A stretch of DNA of 64,000 nucleotides from Grammothele lineata (lineage: Eukaryota > Basidiomycota > Agaricomycetes > Polyporales > Polyporaceae). Below the pieces are notes generated by a model. It was not told the DNA's origin and searched no databases. It saw nothing but the letters and a program-made list of their open reading frames with translations. Location: contig NDFF03000056.1 of assembly GCA_002150815.3 (NCBI GenBank), positions 1-64,000 of the forward strand. Direction: 5' to 3'. The position numbers and the translations under genes were made by a program. Position 1 is the stretch's first letter. Every line of letters begins with the position of its first letter. Positions 32,246-44,920 of this stretch are shown one piece after another.

Positions 32246-33693
32246 ACCCTCGAAACTTTGCGGCGGCCTGAAGAGGGCCCGGGGCAGCTCCGATAGGATC
32301 GTGATTTCGGTCTTCGGAGACTTGGGCCTGGGCCACTGGCATGGACCATCTATTCAGAATGAATGTGTGATCTGTATTCAGATGTTGTAATCAGACTCAG
32401 CTCTCGTGGTCCAAATATTTACCTTGTTACGAAGTTGGGCCGGGTTGCTCGTGGAGAGTTGTGACATATCTTGTACGAATAGTATGATCGTAGTCAGAGT
32501 ATGTTGTGAGTCTTCGAAAGTCCAGCCTGGATCCTCTCATCGCCATTCAGAGTGCGCACACCTGTCCAAAATCACTGTTCATGATCTTGAAAATCGGCTG
32601 AGGACTGCTGAAAGCCTTCTATACTCCCTTTTACGACGTTATCGCCCTGTGTGCGGACTAGGGTTCCACAACTAAGTGCTTATGATCACTGGACGCCTTC
32701 GCGTACCGCACCTACCGCAAACTGGAGCGAAATGCTAGGCACGTAAGTACTCGTTAGACACCAACACATGACGTTCCGTTGGTTACGGCTCACGGCGTGC
32801 GCTGCTGCCTGTCCCCTGGGGAGCTGCGAGCAATAGGCTCCAATAGCTACGCTGGTAGGCGCGCCGGGGCTGGACGCTCCATATCTAGATCAGCTGGAAG
32901 AGCACGCCCCGACGTCACGACGTCAGGATTGCCAGTACGTTCTCATTCATGCCGCGCAGAACGAATGAGAACAGATAGAATACATATTACTCACAAACGT
33001 CTGATCCGGTAGCACTAAAATACCTGGTGAGGGGGACGGACGTAGGACCACCGGGTCACCCATTGGCAGCACACAGTTTCACCCGTCTTGACCTCCTTCA
33101 GCATCATCGCCCCACTCCTCTCCGTCGAGCTCTGCGGAGCAGGCACCCTCGAAAGTGCTGCTAGGCGCGATCGAAGTAGCAATGCCATTCAAGTTGACTT
33201 ATACACTGTCCTGTATATCGTGAAAATATGAACAATGTCCCTGCTTGAGTCTCTATGTAATGCTTGTTTACAGGCAAGACGCAGGAGTCGTACCTTTGTA
33301 GCAGACTGTGTGAAGTCGACGACGTGAAGTAATCTGGACACGCGCGTCGCGAACATCGGTCCGAGTACTACACAACGGGATTCTGGGAACAAAACTTGAA
33401 GTCATGAAAGAGAAGTACATAGCTTCAATTGGCGCCCGGAGCGTGCCCAGGTTCTCTCCATCATGCACTCTCAGGCTCGCGGGACGTCAGCATCCTCGAG
33501 GGCGGTTGTCGTCCAACTTCGATTCTCCCCTGAACTGCGCATCTTTCATCATGCTCTCTTTCTGCTGTGGTCATGACCGTGCCCGCTTTGTCGCCGCCGA
33601 CACTGTTTGGACAGCGCAAACATCCACAACAATCCCTCCGGGCCCGGTCCCGGATTCAGGAGCTGCCTCTTTGACTCGGCCCCGCATACAGCA
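32246..33693. other. Intergenic, no gene seen
   Basis: This is 1.45 kb between two plus-strand genes. Frames are short and without features on both strands. The codons just upstream of 33694 stay open but precede the likely signal peptide, so they were not counted as coding. Confidence 0.35.
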
Positions 33694-35731
33694 ATGCTCG
33701 ACACATCCATACCCTTTCGTGCTATCCGCACAATCTGTCTATGGATCCTATCGTTGGTGGTATTCGGCCTGGCAACGCAATCCCCGTTTCAACAGCCTGA
33801 ACCCAGCAACAGTTTCCTGTCGTTGTCAGGTTTTGCCTCTTTCCTCGACGAGATCAGGCAGAATGGATCAATTCCAGGCATTTCCGTCGGTTTCGTACGC
33901 CTAGGAGAGGATGGCGAGCCCATTGTCAGGTTGGTGACGTCAGGTCAGAACACGGAGGAGCGGGACAGTACGGAGTTCTCTACAGACGTACGCCCCTCGT
34001 TCTACCTTCGCGCACCTGAACTCATACACGCAATTATGGCGAACAGACCCTCTTCGCACTTGCATCATGCTCGAAAGCGTATCTTGCGACCTCCTTAGGG
34101 ATTCTGATAGACGATTTCGCAGAGGGGAAGAACACCACACCCCTACCACCCCGTGTGTCTTCCTTCGGTTGGCACACTAAGCTGGTCGACGTCCTTCCCG
34201 ACGAACTCAAATGGTCGCTGTCCCCTCTCTACGGTGATGGATGGGCAACTCGACGAACCAGCATTCAAGATGCCCTCGGTCACGTCACCGGTCTACCCGG
34301 ACACGACTTCTCGTACACAGGCGCAGATACCCCTGAAGACATCGTTCGCCGCATGGGTAAGCTCCGTACTGCATATGAGCTGCGAGAAAAATGGTCCTAC
34401 AACAACCAGGTGTGTTGTGGCGCAGTTTGTAGTCGCATAGATTCACTCAGCTTGACGTAGATGTACATCCTCGGCGCGTACATAATCTCCCACTACTCCA
34501 ACATGTCGTATCCGGACTTCGTGCAAGAGCGCATATTCAATCCACTGAACATGTCTGGGACGACGTTCTGGCCCTCCGCTGCGGAAAGCTCTCGCAGGCT
34601 CACGCACACCTGGGACAAAGACGGGAGGCGCATACCGTTCTGGGTTTCGGACGATGCCGCCGAGCTCATGGCAGGACCCGGTGGTGTCATCTCCAGCACG
34701 GAAGACGTAGTCAAGTGGCTCGCTGTCTGGCTCAACAAGGGCGTCGACCCTGCTTCTGGAGATAGGATTTTCTCGCAAAGTACCTACGATGCGGTCACAA
34801 CGGCACACAACGTTGTTTTTGGGCACCCAGCTCGTGGGTACGGGAACGGTATCGTCGGGTATGGGATGGGATGGCTCAGGTGGGCCCATAGTAGCGTAGA
34901 TGTGCGTGTTTCGGCCTCTGCTTCTTTCACATCAGCTCACGCGCTATGACGTAGATCGTACAACATAACGGAGGCGTTGCCGGATCTTCCACGACGGTCG
35001 CGTTTTCCCCAAACCACAACCTCGGCGTCGTCATTCTCTCCAACGCGGATGAGAAGGGCTGGTGGAATCAGCTGATCCTTGTGACCGCGCTCCACCTAAT
35101 GATCGGCTCAACAACAGAGCCAGGGGCAGATTTCGACACCGCTCTCGTATCGCAACGTCAGACTTCAAATTTCCTTACGCTCAGTTCGTCTTGGAACCAG
35201 GAGCTCGCGCTAGAGTCACCTTCCACCGCCGAGCCCCTCCCCCTTCCCTTACGCGCCTTCACGGGCCGCTATACTTCTCCTGGTTACAGCCCCATTCACC
35301 TCTGTGCCCCTTCCGACGTACCCCCATCCACCTACTGCAGCGCCGTCCTCGCCGACTTCGCCGCCGTAGACTCGGCGCCCGCCCCGTCCTCCCGTCTATC
35401 AAGCAACAGCAGCCTCGAGCTCTACGCCGCCTACCCAGGCGTGTTCACCTCCCACATCCGCCTGCACCACCGCTCCGAGACCGTCTTCGCCATCACCTTC
35501 GTAAAGCTCTATCCGCACGGCTTTGGGCGCGACAAGACGCCGTTTCAAACGAATGAGACGGGCTTTGGGGCGGGATGGGTCGAGTTTGCGATTGGGGGAA
35601 ATGGGGCGGTGGAGGGCTTCGCGATGGTGCTGGACGAGGAGGCGTATATAGCGCGCTTAAGGCGCGTGGACCCGGGGAAGAGGAGGACGAGGGAGGCTGC
35701 GGATGCGTGGTTTGAGCGGGTGGGGGCTTGA
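33694..35731 (+). CDS. Secreted beta-lactamase-family serine hydrolase (copy 2)
   Basis: Four exons: 33694-33987, 34047-34409, 34461-34901, 34955-35731, giving 624 aa. The first three introns sit at the same places and phase (0) as in the gene at 11061-13017; the fourth intron of that gene has no counterpart. The N-terminus is a hydrophobic signal (RTICLWILSLVVFGLATQ). The catalytic motifs are SCSK (105-108), YNN (216-218) and QHNGG with His370. The nearby loop differs from copy 1 (HNGGVAGSS against HGGAIPGFS). Long runs are shared, such as FLATSVGILIDDFAHGKN against YLATSLGILIDDFAEGKN. The two lie 20 kb apart in the same direction with unrelated genes between, so the duplication is old or followed by rearrangement. 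Substrate unknown. The ATG was chosen to place the signal peptide first. Confidence 0.87.
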
Positions 35732-36129
35732 TCGTTGGGGTGAGTTATAGGGAAGTCTTCTACTGTTGTACGATCACGTGCGGTAGCTGTTTGGGGATAG
35801 TGGGCACTGTGCCGGTTCACGCGAGATGTGGGTATAGGTTGTTGCATTACGAGTACACGAAAGGGACCAGCGAGACGATGGAGAGCGACTATAGCAGCGA
35901 CGGTGATTGGGAGAGACGAGAGATCATCAGGGAGTGGATGTGAGACGGACTGAGGAAGAGGAAGAGACGAGGACGAGAACCAGTCTTCTATATTACAGAG
36001 AGCAGATGCGAGTAAGGAGCGTGTGTAGGTCACCGAAGAGTCCGCTGTGCGCGTATGTTCGTGGGGATCCAAGTGTGTCAAGAAGCCATTCGTGTACTCA
36101 ATTGTTAGTCCGTTCGAAAACTCTGTTAT
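35732..36129. other. Convergent intergenic spacer
   Basis: This is 398 bp between the serine hydrolase stop (plus) and the P450 stop (minus), carrying both 3' ends. No gene or repeat was seen. Confidence 0.35.
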
Positions 36130-38235
36130 TCACAGATCCCTGGGCTCTTGGAGCCCACGGATCAGAGCCTCCGCTCTGGCGTCGCGCGGGACGATGCGGC
36201 AGGTGTACGGGCTCGGGTGACTACACGACCATGAATCAGCATATAGCCTCTCCACAATTCTCATAACGGAAACTCACCTAATTGTCCCGCCCGTGTGCGT
36301 CGCGGTGACTGGAGTGAGCGGGATGCCATGCTCATTGCGCGGGTCCGAGATGTCGTACACGGCGAGGAGCATCGCGGACATGACGAGCACGGAGAGCTCA
36401 GCGAGGTGGATGCCCGGGCAGATCCGGCGCCCGAACCCGAACGCGACCTTGCGCGGGTCCATCTCGGGCTGCTTGCCTTCCACCCCACCGCCACCGGGGA
36501 GGAAGCGTTCGGGGTAGAACGCGAAGGGGTTGGCGTAGATCTCGGGGTCGTGCAAGATGCGCCTGTGTGGAAGGTGAGCAGGACGAAGCTGGAGTACGGA
36601 TGGGGAAGGACTGTACCATTGGTTAACGCAGACGATGCTGCCCTTTGGAATGAAGTACCCCTCGTAGTAGTCGTCTTCGAGCGCAGCGTGAGGGACGCCT
36701 GGAGGAGTCCTACATCAGTCTGAGTCCGCATGAGTGCAGCGAAGCCACGAGCTCACCGAGCGGCACAACCTGGTTCCAGCGGAGGATCTCGAGGTACATC
36801 GCGTTGAGATAGGGCATGTTCGCGACATCGGCATACATCGGGAGACGATCACGGCCCACCACCGCGTCGATCTCCGCACGCGCCTTCCTCTGCACCTCGG
36901 GATACAAGCCCATCGCGAGGATGAAGGAGAGCTCAGCAGAAACAGTCTGAACATTGCATGTGAGTCACGACCCCATGATCAGAGCGGGAAAGAAGGACTT
37001 ACTGTGTCAGCCCCGCCGGAGTAAATGGATACCGCCGACATCTTGATTCTGTACTCGTCTTCCTCCGTCGGAGAGGTGGAAAGAAGGCTTGAGACGTAGT
37101 TCTCATTCGCCTTTCCCGCCATCTACGTGGCCCAGGACCGTCGTAAGTCGTGAATCGATGTGATCATTAGCTGCGCAAAGGGGCCCGCCTACCATCTGCT
37201 CCTTAACATACTGGAACGGAACGTCACACATACGATCCATATTCGCTCTGTACGCGAGACCTCTACGTTTCCATCCCGCGCCGGGCATCCAGGTCGGTAC
37301 ATACTTCACTAACAACGGGAACAGTCAGAGTAAGCGGACAGCGTGCAGAAAAAGTGATAAGTACGAACAGAAAGGGAACACATCGACGAAGAAGGCTCCG
37401 GGACGCGCGACTTCTGCCGCTTGCTCCGTAGCCTCCTCAGCAACCTTGATGAGCGGATCCCCATCTTCCTTCGCCTTGTACCCATACGACATGTCAAGTA
37501 CGATAGCACCCGTCATCCTGTGAACATGTACGAATGAGGTTAACCTAAGGGCAAGCGGGACAGCTCGGATCGTATACGCACTTCCGCATCTCCGCCGGGA
37601 GGTCGGTCACCTTCTCCACAGGCGAACGCAGTAGGCGCACCAGAAGCCTGCCGGTCTGATATTCCACGACAGGCGCAAACGCCCCAACGCTCTTGCGCGA
37701 GCCGAGGATGCGTGCCATGAGCCTACGATACTCCCGGAACTGCGGGCCGTAGCGGAGGAGGACGAGGACCTGATCCCAGCCTACGATGTCGCCGGCCATA
37801 ATCATGTGCGGCCGGTCGGAGTACAGCGCGGAGCGGCGATCGAGCAGCTCAAACGCGTGCTTGTACGAGTTGATGATGACCATCGGCTGCCCGAGAAGCA
37901 CGACGGACATCAAGTCCCCTATGCGTGGCAAGCGCGCGAAATGAATATGGGCGTAGCGTGAGAGGCGAGAAGCACGCGCGCGGGAAGCTCGCTTAGCGTA
38001 TAGTCGCCGGGCGCGGGTGCGCGGACACGGACTCACCCCATCGCTCTGCCCACTTTGCGAAGGCGTGCCAGCTGTAGTCGAGGGGGACGTCAAGAGCGTT
38101 GCCAAGGATGGGCCATCCTGCGGGCCCTGGAGGCATAGGGCCCTTGCGCTTGCGGACGATGAGGACGTAGAGGAAAACCACGACGAGAACGACCGCGGGG
38201 AGAGGCCATGAGGAGAGGAGGTTGCCGTTTGCCAT
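36130..38235 (-). CDS. Cytochrome P450 monooxygenase
   Basis: Nine exons in coding order: 38235-38037, 37918-37582, 37517-37369, 37308-37193, 37122-37003, 36946-36757, 36698-36617, 36562-36278, 36220-36130, giving 522 aa, the usual length. An N-terminal anchor (LPAVVLVVVFLYVLIV) is followed by the Pro-rich hinge PMPPGPAGWPILGN. Further motifs are GGADT in helix I (to 307), the ExxR pair Glu360/Arg363, and the haem loop FGFGRRICPG with Cys446. The last exon was found by its typical tail (YTCRIVPRDARAEALI). The first intron (118 nt) is about twice the local norm. The protein would sit in the ER membrane and oxidise small lipophilic compounds with a P450 reductase. It lies in the same region as three terpene synthases, so a terpenoid substrate is possible but not shown. 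Confidence 0.93.
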
Positions 38236-39900
38236 GGTGAAGGAGTCGGAGCGGGGAGACGGAGGGAGGTGGCGCGTGGGCTGCGGAGTCGAAGAAACAT
38301 GTATTTATCGGGGAGGAGGGAATCTTGTCCACCCTACACCTGACATCGATCCATGAGGCAATCAGATGATGAAAAGGATGCTATAACCTACCGCGGGAGG
38401 TAGAAACTGACCAGTTTCTGGGTTTGAAACACCTCCATCTCGGGCGTCGCGCTAAGGACGAAGCCGGAATAGCTCGCCAGTTGGCATCCGATGTGTTGAG
38501 TGTTTGTCACACACGTTCTGGCCGCACGCGGCTCGATGTCGTAAATCTTCACCAGGCGCCTTCCACGCGCGGGAGAAGACGTGAATATTTTGTACACCGG
38601 CAGGTGCGTCACTCGGAATCCATCACGTCGTCACCCGCGTGTCGGCGAGAACAAGCAGCCTGTTAGGTTGACTTTTGGATCTAAACTGTGGCCGATATCA
38701 GTCGGGCGAGATTCAGGTGAGAAACGTGAATTCTTACGAACAAACCATATGCAGCGGCTCTGTGGTTCATCAGCGAAAAGCCATCCGGTGACGAAAAGTG
38801 GACAGGTCTTGGGCAGCAAACACGGAAAAGGCGGCGGCAAGGATGGTAGGGCGATAATACCGGACTCGGAGAAACGCCGCAGGCAGGCGGCGGAACCGGC
38901 GGCGTGTCCTCCGATAATCCGATTCTACCCAGCGCTTGGATTGCCAGTCCAGGTACATACGCCGCACGCTCGGAGTATGGACGCTAAGACCGAACCAGTA
39001 ATGGTCGACCTCAGTTCCGGATATCTTCACTCAGTTGGCCTCGAGGCCCGAAAGACCTCGGGAAAAAACTTGTGATGTCCGCTTGGTGCTAGCAATGACA
39101 TATGTTCTGTCTTTGGAAGAATTGCTTTTTGCCGAGATCGTCCTGGTGTGTTGGAGACGGCATCGGTACAATTCACGAAAGTAGCCGAAAACCGCCATGT
39201 TGCGATGCGCGAATGGCGTTAGAGCAGCCGTAGGTAGCCGTAGGTTGAGAGTCTAGAGGTGATTGCGAGAAACTGGACTAGGTCCTATGGGGGTTGATGC
39301 AGGTGAACGGGTACTACATGAGAACCGTCAGTGATACCGCTCTTCCCTTGAACTATTTGATTGGCACCGGCGACTCACACTTAGTGTCCGACACTCAGGC
39401 CCGTGTGCTCAGTGCACAAGTCGGTGGCTTTGGTGATCTGACTTCGTTCCTGTAGCGCGTGCACGGCGCGATTCGAGGTGTCTAGAGCATTGGAGAGTAA
39501 AGCAGCGATGGGAGCACATTGATCGGTAGTTGGAAACAAGTGATTGTAGAAAGTCGGGAATAGTAGTCATGGAAGGAGCTGGACAAGGGCTGTCAAAGAG
39601 TTGGATCAGTAGGCCGCATTATAACATGTCTAACATCATGTAAGCGTGCTGTTAAGTTCTTTCTAGTCCCCGCTTACCTCCCATCAATATGGGCTCTTAT
39701 CGAATTGTTTACTCCCCGATCAGCGCTTGCCATTAGCAGAGCCTCATCGTCTCAAGCCTCCGCCGTTCCGGCTTACAGTCCCGCTCTCTCCTCTACGATC
39801 CCCGGCTTGTTTGCTGCCTAGCTCGGTATTTTTGGCCCTTTGAATCCGGTTCACTTTACGACATCGGCACTCAGAACCGAATCTTGACTAGACAAGTCCA
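38236..39900. other. Divergent intergenic region, no gene seen
   Basis: This is 1.67 kb between the P450 start (minus) and the beta-adaptin start (plus). An A/T-rich GATAAATA on the minus strand near 38305 may serve the P450. Frames at 38581-39075 are not supported by any feature. The middle has no visible repeats. Confidence 0.35.
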
Positions 39901-42572
39901 ATGTCTGGCTTTCGCGGTGGCCCCAGGAAGGGAGAGAACTTCGAGCTCGCCGCGGATCTGAACAGCGAGTACAAGGAGAAGCGGAAGGATGCCATCAAAC
40001 GTGTCATTGCGAACATGACCGTTCAAAAGGGTACGTTCTCTACTGCGTTCGCGGCACGAGAACCAGCAAGCAGTGTGTTCACCTCCGCGGCCTCCGCCAT
40101 CCATCAGACGTGAGCGGTCTGTTCCCGGACGTATTGAAAAACATGCAGACGGACGACCTCGAGCAGAAGAAACTCGTGTACCTCTACCTCATGAACTATG
40201 CCAAGACACAACCCGAACTTGTCATCCTTGCCGTCAACACATTCGTAAAGGACACAGACGACCCGAACCCGCTTGTCCGCGCGCTCGCGATCCGGACCAT
40301 GGGCTGTCTTCGTGCGGAGAAGATCATCGACTACTTATGCGACCCTCTGCAAAAGTGTCTTAAGGACGACAACCCGTACGTGCGCAAAACCGCGGTGTTG
40401 TGTGTTGCGAAGCTGTACGACCTCAAGCCGGAGCTGGTGATCGAGAACGGGTTTCTGGACCAGCTGAAGGAGATGATTGCGGACAGTAACCCCATGGTGC
40501 GTGGCATACTCTTAGAGCAATTTGCGTCACTATATGCGCTATATGCCAGGTGGTTGCAAACACCATCGCAGCCCTGAGCGACATCCACACCGCCGCCGTA
40601 GCCTCGGGCGCATCACGAGACGCCTTCCCGATCACAACTGAAGTCGTAAACAAGCTCCTCATCGCGCTCAACGAGTGTTCGGAGTGGGGGCGGGTTGCGA
40701 TTCTGAATGCACTTTCACGATACACCGCGGAGGATGCTGGGGAGAGCGAGCATATTTGTGAACGTGTGGTACCACAGCTCCAGCACGCGAACGCGAGCGT
40801 TGTGTTGTCTGCAGTCAAAGTGCGTTACTCTTCGTCCCCTTCGAATTATCAAACCTAAATGCCACCTCAGGTCGTTATGATCCACATGCGCGGCGTCAAC
40901 TCTGAGAACCTCACGAAGACACTCGCACGGAAGATGGCGCCCCCCTTAGTAACACTTCTCTCCAATCCCCCGGAGGTACAGTGGGTCGCGCTCCGGAATA
41001 TCAACCTCCTTCTGCAGAAACGTTCGGATATCCTCACGAACGAGATGCGCGTGTTCTTCTGCAAGTACAATGACCCGCTCTATGTGAAGGTTGAGAAGCT
41101 TGACATCATGGTCCGCCTTGCAACGGAACACAACGTAGACCCACTGTTGAGTGAGCTGAAGGAGTGAGTCACCAGCAGTTTTAGGGGATGGCGCCGTTAA
41201 GATTAGCTACAGGTACTCTCAGGAGGTCGACGTCGACTTCGTCCGAAGGAGTATTAAGGCCATCGGACAGACAGCGATTAAGATAGACGAGGCTGCGGAG
41301 CGGTGTGTAAACGTGCTACTTGAGCTCATTGGCACACGTGTCAGCTATGTGGTGCAAGAGGCGGTAGTTGTGATGAAAGTGAGTTCATTTCGCCCGCATT
41401 CAAGCATACGTCGTGTCTCATTGCTGGCCAGGACATCTTCCGGAAATATCCTTCAACATACGAGGGTGTCATTCCAACATTATGCGCGAACCTCGACGAG
41501 CTCGACGAGCCGGAGGCAAAGGCGTCGCTTATCTGGATCATCGGAGAGTACGCGAAGAAGATCGACAATGCCGACGAGCTTCTCGGTATCTTCGTGGACA
41601 CCTTCACAGAAGAGTCGTATCCGGTACGTTTCCGCTGGCCTAATCTCGAATATCTCCCTAGATCTTCTGCTAATCGGACTATGGACCCTGTCAGGTACAA
41701 CTGCAAACACTTACCGCCGTCGTGAAATTGTACCTACAAAAGCCGGAGAGTTCGCAAGGTCTCGTGCAGAAGGTTCTCAACACCGCGACAAAGGACTGCG
41801 ACTCGCCCGATGTACGAGATCGTGCATACATTTACTGGCGACTGCTGTCGACGGATCCTGGCGCTGCGAAGGTCGGTCCTTTGCGCTAACACGAACCATC
41901 TGTGACTCATTATATAACCTAGGCCGTGGTTCTCGCCGTACGCCCACCAATCACGCTCCCACGAACAACGGTTTCGGCAGCATTGCTCGACGAGCTGCTC
42001 GGCGAGATCCCTTTGCTTGCGAGTGTATACCACAAGCCAGCGGAAACGTTCGTCGGCAGAGGCCGTATCGGCGCTGACTCGATACAACAACGCAAAGGTT
42101 CAGAGTGCGTCTTTCCTGTCATCTCCTGTATCAGCTAGCTCTTTATCCTGCATTCACCTCCAGATTCGCCGACGACCGCGCCTCGACACAAAAGGCGCTC
42201 CAAACCGTGGCCGCGGGCCAAGTGGCAGAGAACCTGCTCGACTTCTCCGACGACGCGCCGAATGATGGGCAACCTTCGGGGCTCGCCGCGACAACCGTGC
42301 TCGCATCGACGCCCGCCGCTGCGAATCTCCTCGCGGGCACGTCAAGCAACCCGCTCGACGACCTCGTCTCCATCTTCGGTAGCACGAGTTTCGCGCCTTC
42401 CCCCGCGCCGGCCGCCGCGGCTCCCACGCCTCTCGCGATGAACGGCTTCGGGGCTGGCTTCGGGGCTCCAGCGATGACGCCATCCGCGCTGACGCCGTCG
42501 CCGATGCAGCCTCAGGTGCAACCACAGGCGCAGGCGCAGTCGGGCCAGGACGACCTACTAGGGCTTTTCTAG
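39901..42572 (+). CDS. AP-1/AP-2 complex beta-adaptin, short form without ear domain
   Basis: Nine exons: 39901-40030, 40108-40496, 40550-40819, 40871-41163, 41213-41378, 41432-41623, 41695-41871, 41923-42104, 42164-42572, giving 735 aa. The N-terminal trunk is strongly conserved adaptin sequence ([58 protein letters not shown]). These are the HEAT-like repeats of the large beta subunit of clathrin adaptors. Residues ~600-735 form an Ala/Pro-rich hinge with clathrin-box-like NLLDFSDD and a terminal DDLLGLF. The C-terminal appendage of animal beta subunits is missing, as in short fungal AP-1 beta chains. The protein acts in clathrin-coated vesicle formation at the Golgi or endosomes. AP-1 is favoured over AP-2, but the sequence alone does not settle it. 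Confidence 0.93.
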
Positions 42573-43583
42573 GTATAGTCACGCTTAGCCGCTGCGCGGT
42601 TTACGTTCGTAGAGTTTTGCTTGGTGTTTGGTGGAGTTGGAACTACAAGTGTACGCTTCATGCTATCTATACTGTAATGGCTTTTTTCACTCTGGAAGTC
42701 CCCGTCGGCGACTTCGTCTTGTCCGGCTCGTTCGCATGGTTACCGCACTTCGAACTCCCATGCACGTCACTGCATGGTTAACATGCGACGACTGCGTGTG
42801 ATGGGGACGTATGGCTTGTTGCAGGTGAATCCCGATGGCGGTTAACCAGCGGTAATCCCGACATCGGGATATGTCGTAGGTGGTTCGTCTGCTCCCCGCC
42901 TGCACATGATTGATGTGAGTGGTTACCCGTCTTGATGGGGCTGCGATATTCGCTGATGTTCTTTTGTTCCAACACAGGGCTAGTCCACCCGCAACCGAAC
43001 TTGACTCGGGATGACTCGTATAAGCACCGTCGGTCCCGCGATTCATGCTTCGCGATGTCCAGACTTTTGTATTACTAGGGCAACTATTGTTGTCTGGACC
43101 TCACTCATGTGAGAACGCCGGGTATGTTTCTGGACCGCAGTACGTCAAGGTTAACTCGACCCCTGGCCTGCCAAACAGCTATACACAACATGGCTGTCAA
43201 ATCGAGCAAACCACACTGGTTCTCCCATTTTTGACTCGATTCCAACAACAGCTCCGAAGCTCGAACTGAGCTGCGGTCTTTCGTGCCGTTCTGCCAGGCG
43301 ACCGACAAGACTTCGATTCGCAACTGCGCTCAGTAGCAAGTGGGTTAGTAATCTGCGATGGACCGGAGTTACGCTCCTGTGGTGGCATTCAGGTGGTTCG
43401 AATTCAGGTCCCACATGTCGGGCGCACTAACCACACACCCTGCTAGGTGAAGGCACATATGACATGGGTAACTACTTCTTTCCCCAAGTGCTACATAAAC
43501 CACCTGCCAACGCCTGATCCTTCAGCAGACACCAAGCCCATCTCCCCTCAACCCCCTCAGCTCTTCATCACCTCACAAACATT
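42573..43583. other. Intergenic, no gene seen
   Basis: About 1 kb between two plus-strand genes. The right end (about 43480-43583) is C-rich and holds a TATA-like CATAAA near 43494, probably the promoter of the reductase gene. Confidence 0.35.
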
Positions 43584-44920
43584 ATGTCTACCATCATCCC
43601 CACCATGCAGAAGGCCGCGGTCATCACGACCAAGGGAGCCCTTCCCGTTGTGCAATCGGACTTCCCCGTGCCCACCCCGGGTGCGGGCGAGGTTCTTGTG
43701 CGACTTGAGGCGGCCGCGCTGAACCCGATCGACTGTGTGGTGCAGCAGTTCGGCTTGTTCGTGGACACGTACCCCGCCGTGATCGGCTGCGACGGCGCGG
43801 GCGTCGTCGTTGCACTGGGACAGGGCGTCGAGGGCGTCAGTGTTGGTGATAGAGTGTGAGTGGCTCGTCTTCTTTGCTTGAGCGTTGGGTACGATGGGGA
43901 AGATTGACGCTTGGGGATAGCGCGGTCCAAGGGAGCATCGACATGATGAAGAAGAGCATCAACGGCACGTTCGTTCAGTACACTGCGACGGCAGCTCAGT
44001 ATCTCATCAAGGTGTGGCTCTCTTGTACCCTCTTCCTATATACAATGCTCAGGTTGACTGGCGTGCCAGCTTCCCTCTAATCTCTCTTTCAAATCAGGGG
44101 CGACAATGCAGTGCGCTCTCCCGACCGTGGCGCTTACGCTCTACAACCATGACCCGTCCGTCACCTCTCCGGGGCTCACCGCCCCTTGGGCACCTGGAGG
44201 ACGCGGCAAGTACACGGGCAAAGCCGCGCTCGTTCTTGGGGGCTCGTCCTCGGTCGGACAGTACGGTACGTCCTCTCCCTTCACCCACCCTTCCGTCGCA
44301 CGAGCATTAACCGTGCACCCTCGCCTCCAGCCATCCAATTCGCCCGCCTTTCGGGACTCGCCCCAATCGTGACCACCGCCTCCCCGAAGCATGCTGAGTT
44401 CCTCACTTCCCTGGGCGCGACGCACGTCATCGACCGCTCGCTGCCCGCCGCGGAGCTCCAAGCCACCGTGCTCGCATTCCTCTCAGCAGGCGCGACCGGG
44501 TTCGAGCTCGTGTTCGACGCGGTCTCCCTTCCCGAGACGCTCCCGCTCGGATATGCACTCGCTGCATCCGACGGGGACCTCGTCGTCGTCTCGTCCCCAG
44601 GAGACCTGGGCAGTGGAGAACGTGAGGAGAAGAAGTCGACGCGGGTGCACATGGCGCGTGGCCTGCTCACGATTCCGAGCAATGCTGTTGTTGTCAAGGA
44701 GCTTCTCGCTGCGCTGCCGGGCATGCTCGAGGCAGATGATGTCAAGGTGCGCTATGTCGTCAAGTCAGTTCAGCGGGAAGCTGACGCAGTATCTTTGTAG
44801 CCAAACCGCACTGAGGTGCTGCCTGGAGGGCTGATGGGAATTGTCGATGGGCTGGCGCGTCTCAAGGCCAAGCAGGTCAGCGGAATAAAGTTGGTCGTCA
44901 TTCCGCAGGAAACGGCTTGA
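43584..44920 (+). CDS. MDR-superfamily oxidoreductase, enoyl-reductase-like (GroES-like)
   Basis: Five exons: 43584-43855, 43921-44011, 44070-44265, 44331-44746, 44801-44920, giving 364 aa. The N-terminal GroES-like fold shows NPIDCVVQQFGLF, GCDGAGVVVALGQGVEGVSV and GDRV. The nucleotide-binding Rossmann turn reads VLGGSSSVGQY, followed by AIQFARLSGLAPIVTTAS. The tail is GIKLVVIPQETA. The zinc ligands of alcohol dehydrogenases are absent, so it belongs to the zinc-independent group. That group includes quinone reductases and LovC-type trans-enoyl reductases, and uses NADPH. The exon 3 acceptor (44067-44069) was chosen because only that frame gives the LPSNLSFKSGATMQCALPT helix. A second ATG at 43605 is an alternative start. 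The substrate is unknown; it could tailor a secondary metabolite. Confidence 0.88.

Noticed and set aside
33404..33904. Plus-strand frame of 166 codons as a separate gene
   Set aside because: It overlaps the signal-peptide exon of the second serine hydrolase in another frame and has no features.
11061..35731. Beta-lactamase fold genes as antibiotic-resistance genes
   Set aside because: Fungal PF00144 proteins are generally esterases or peptidases. The KTG motif is replaced by H-x-G, and nothing indicates lactam hydrolysis.
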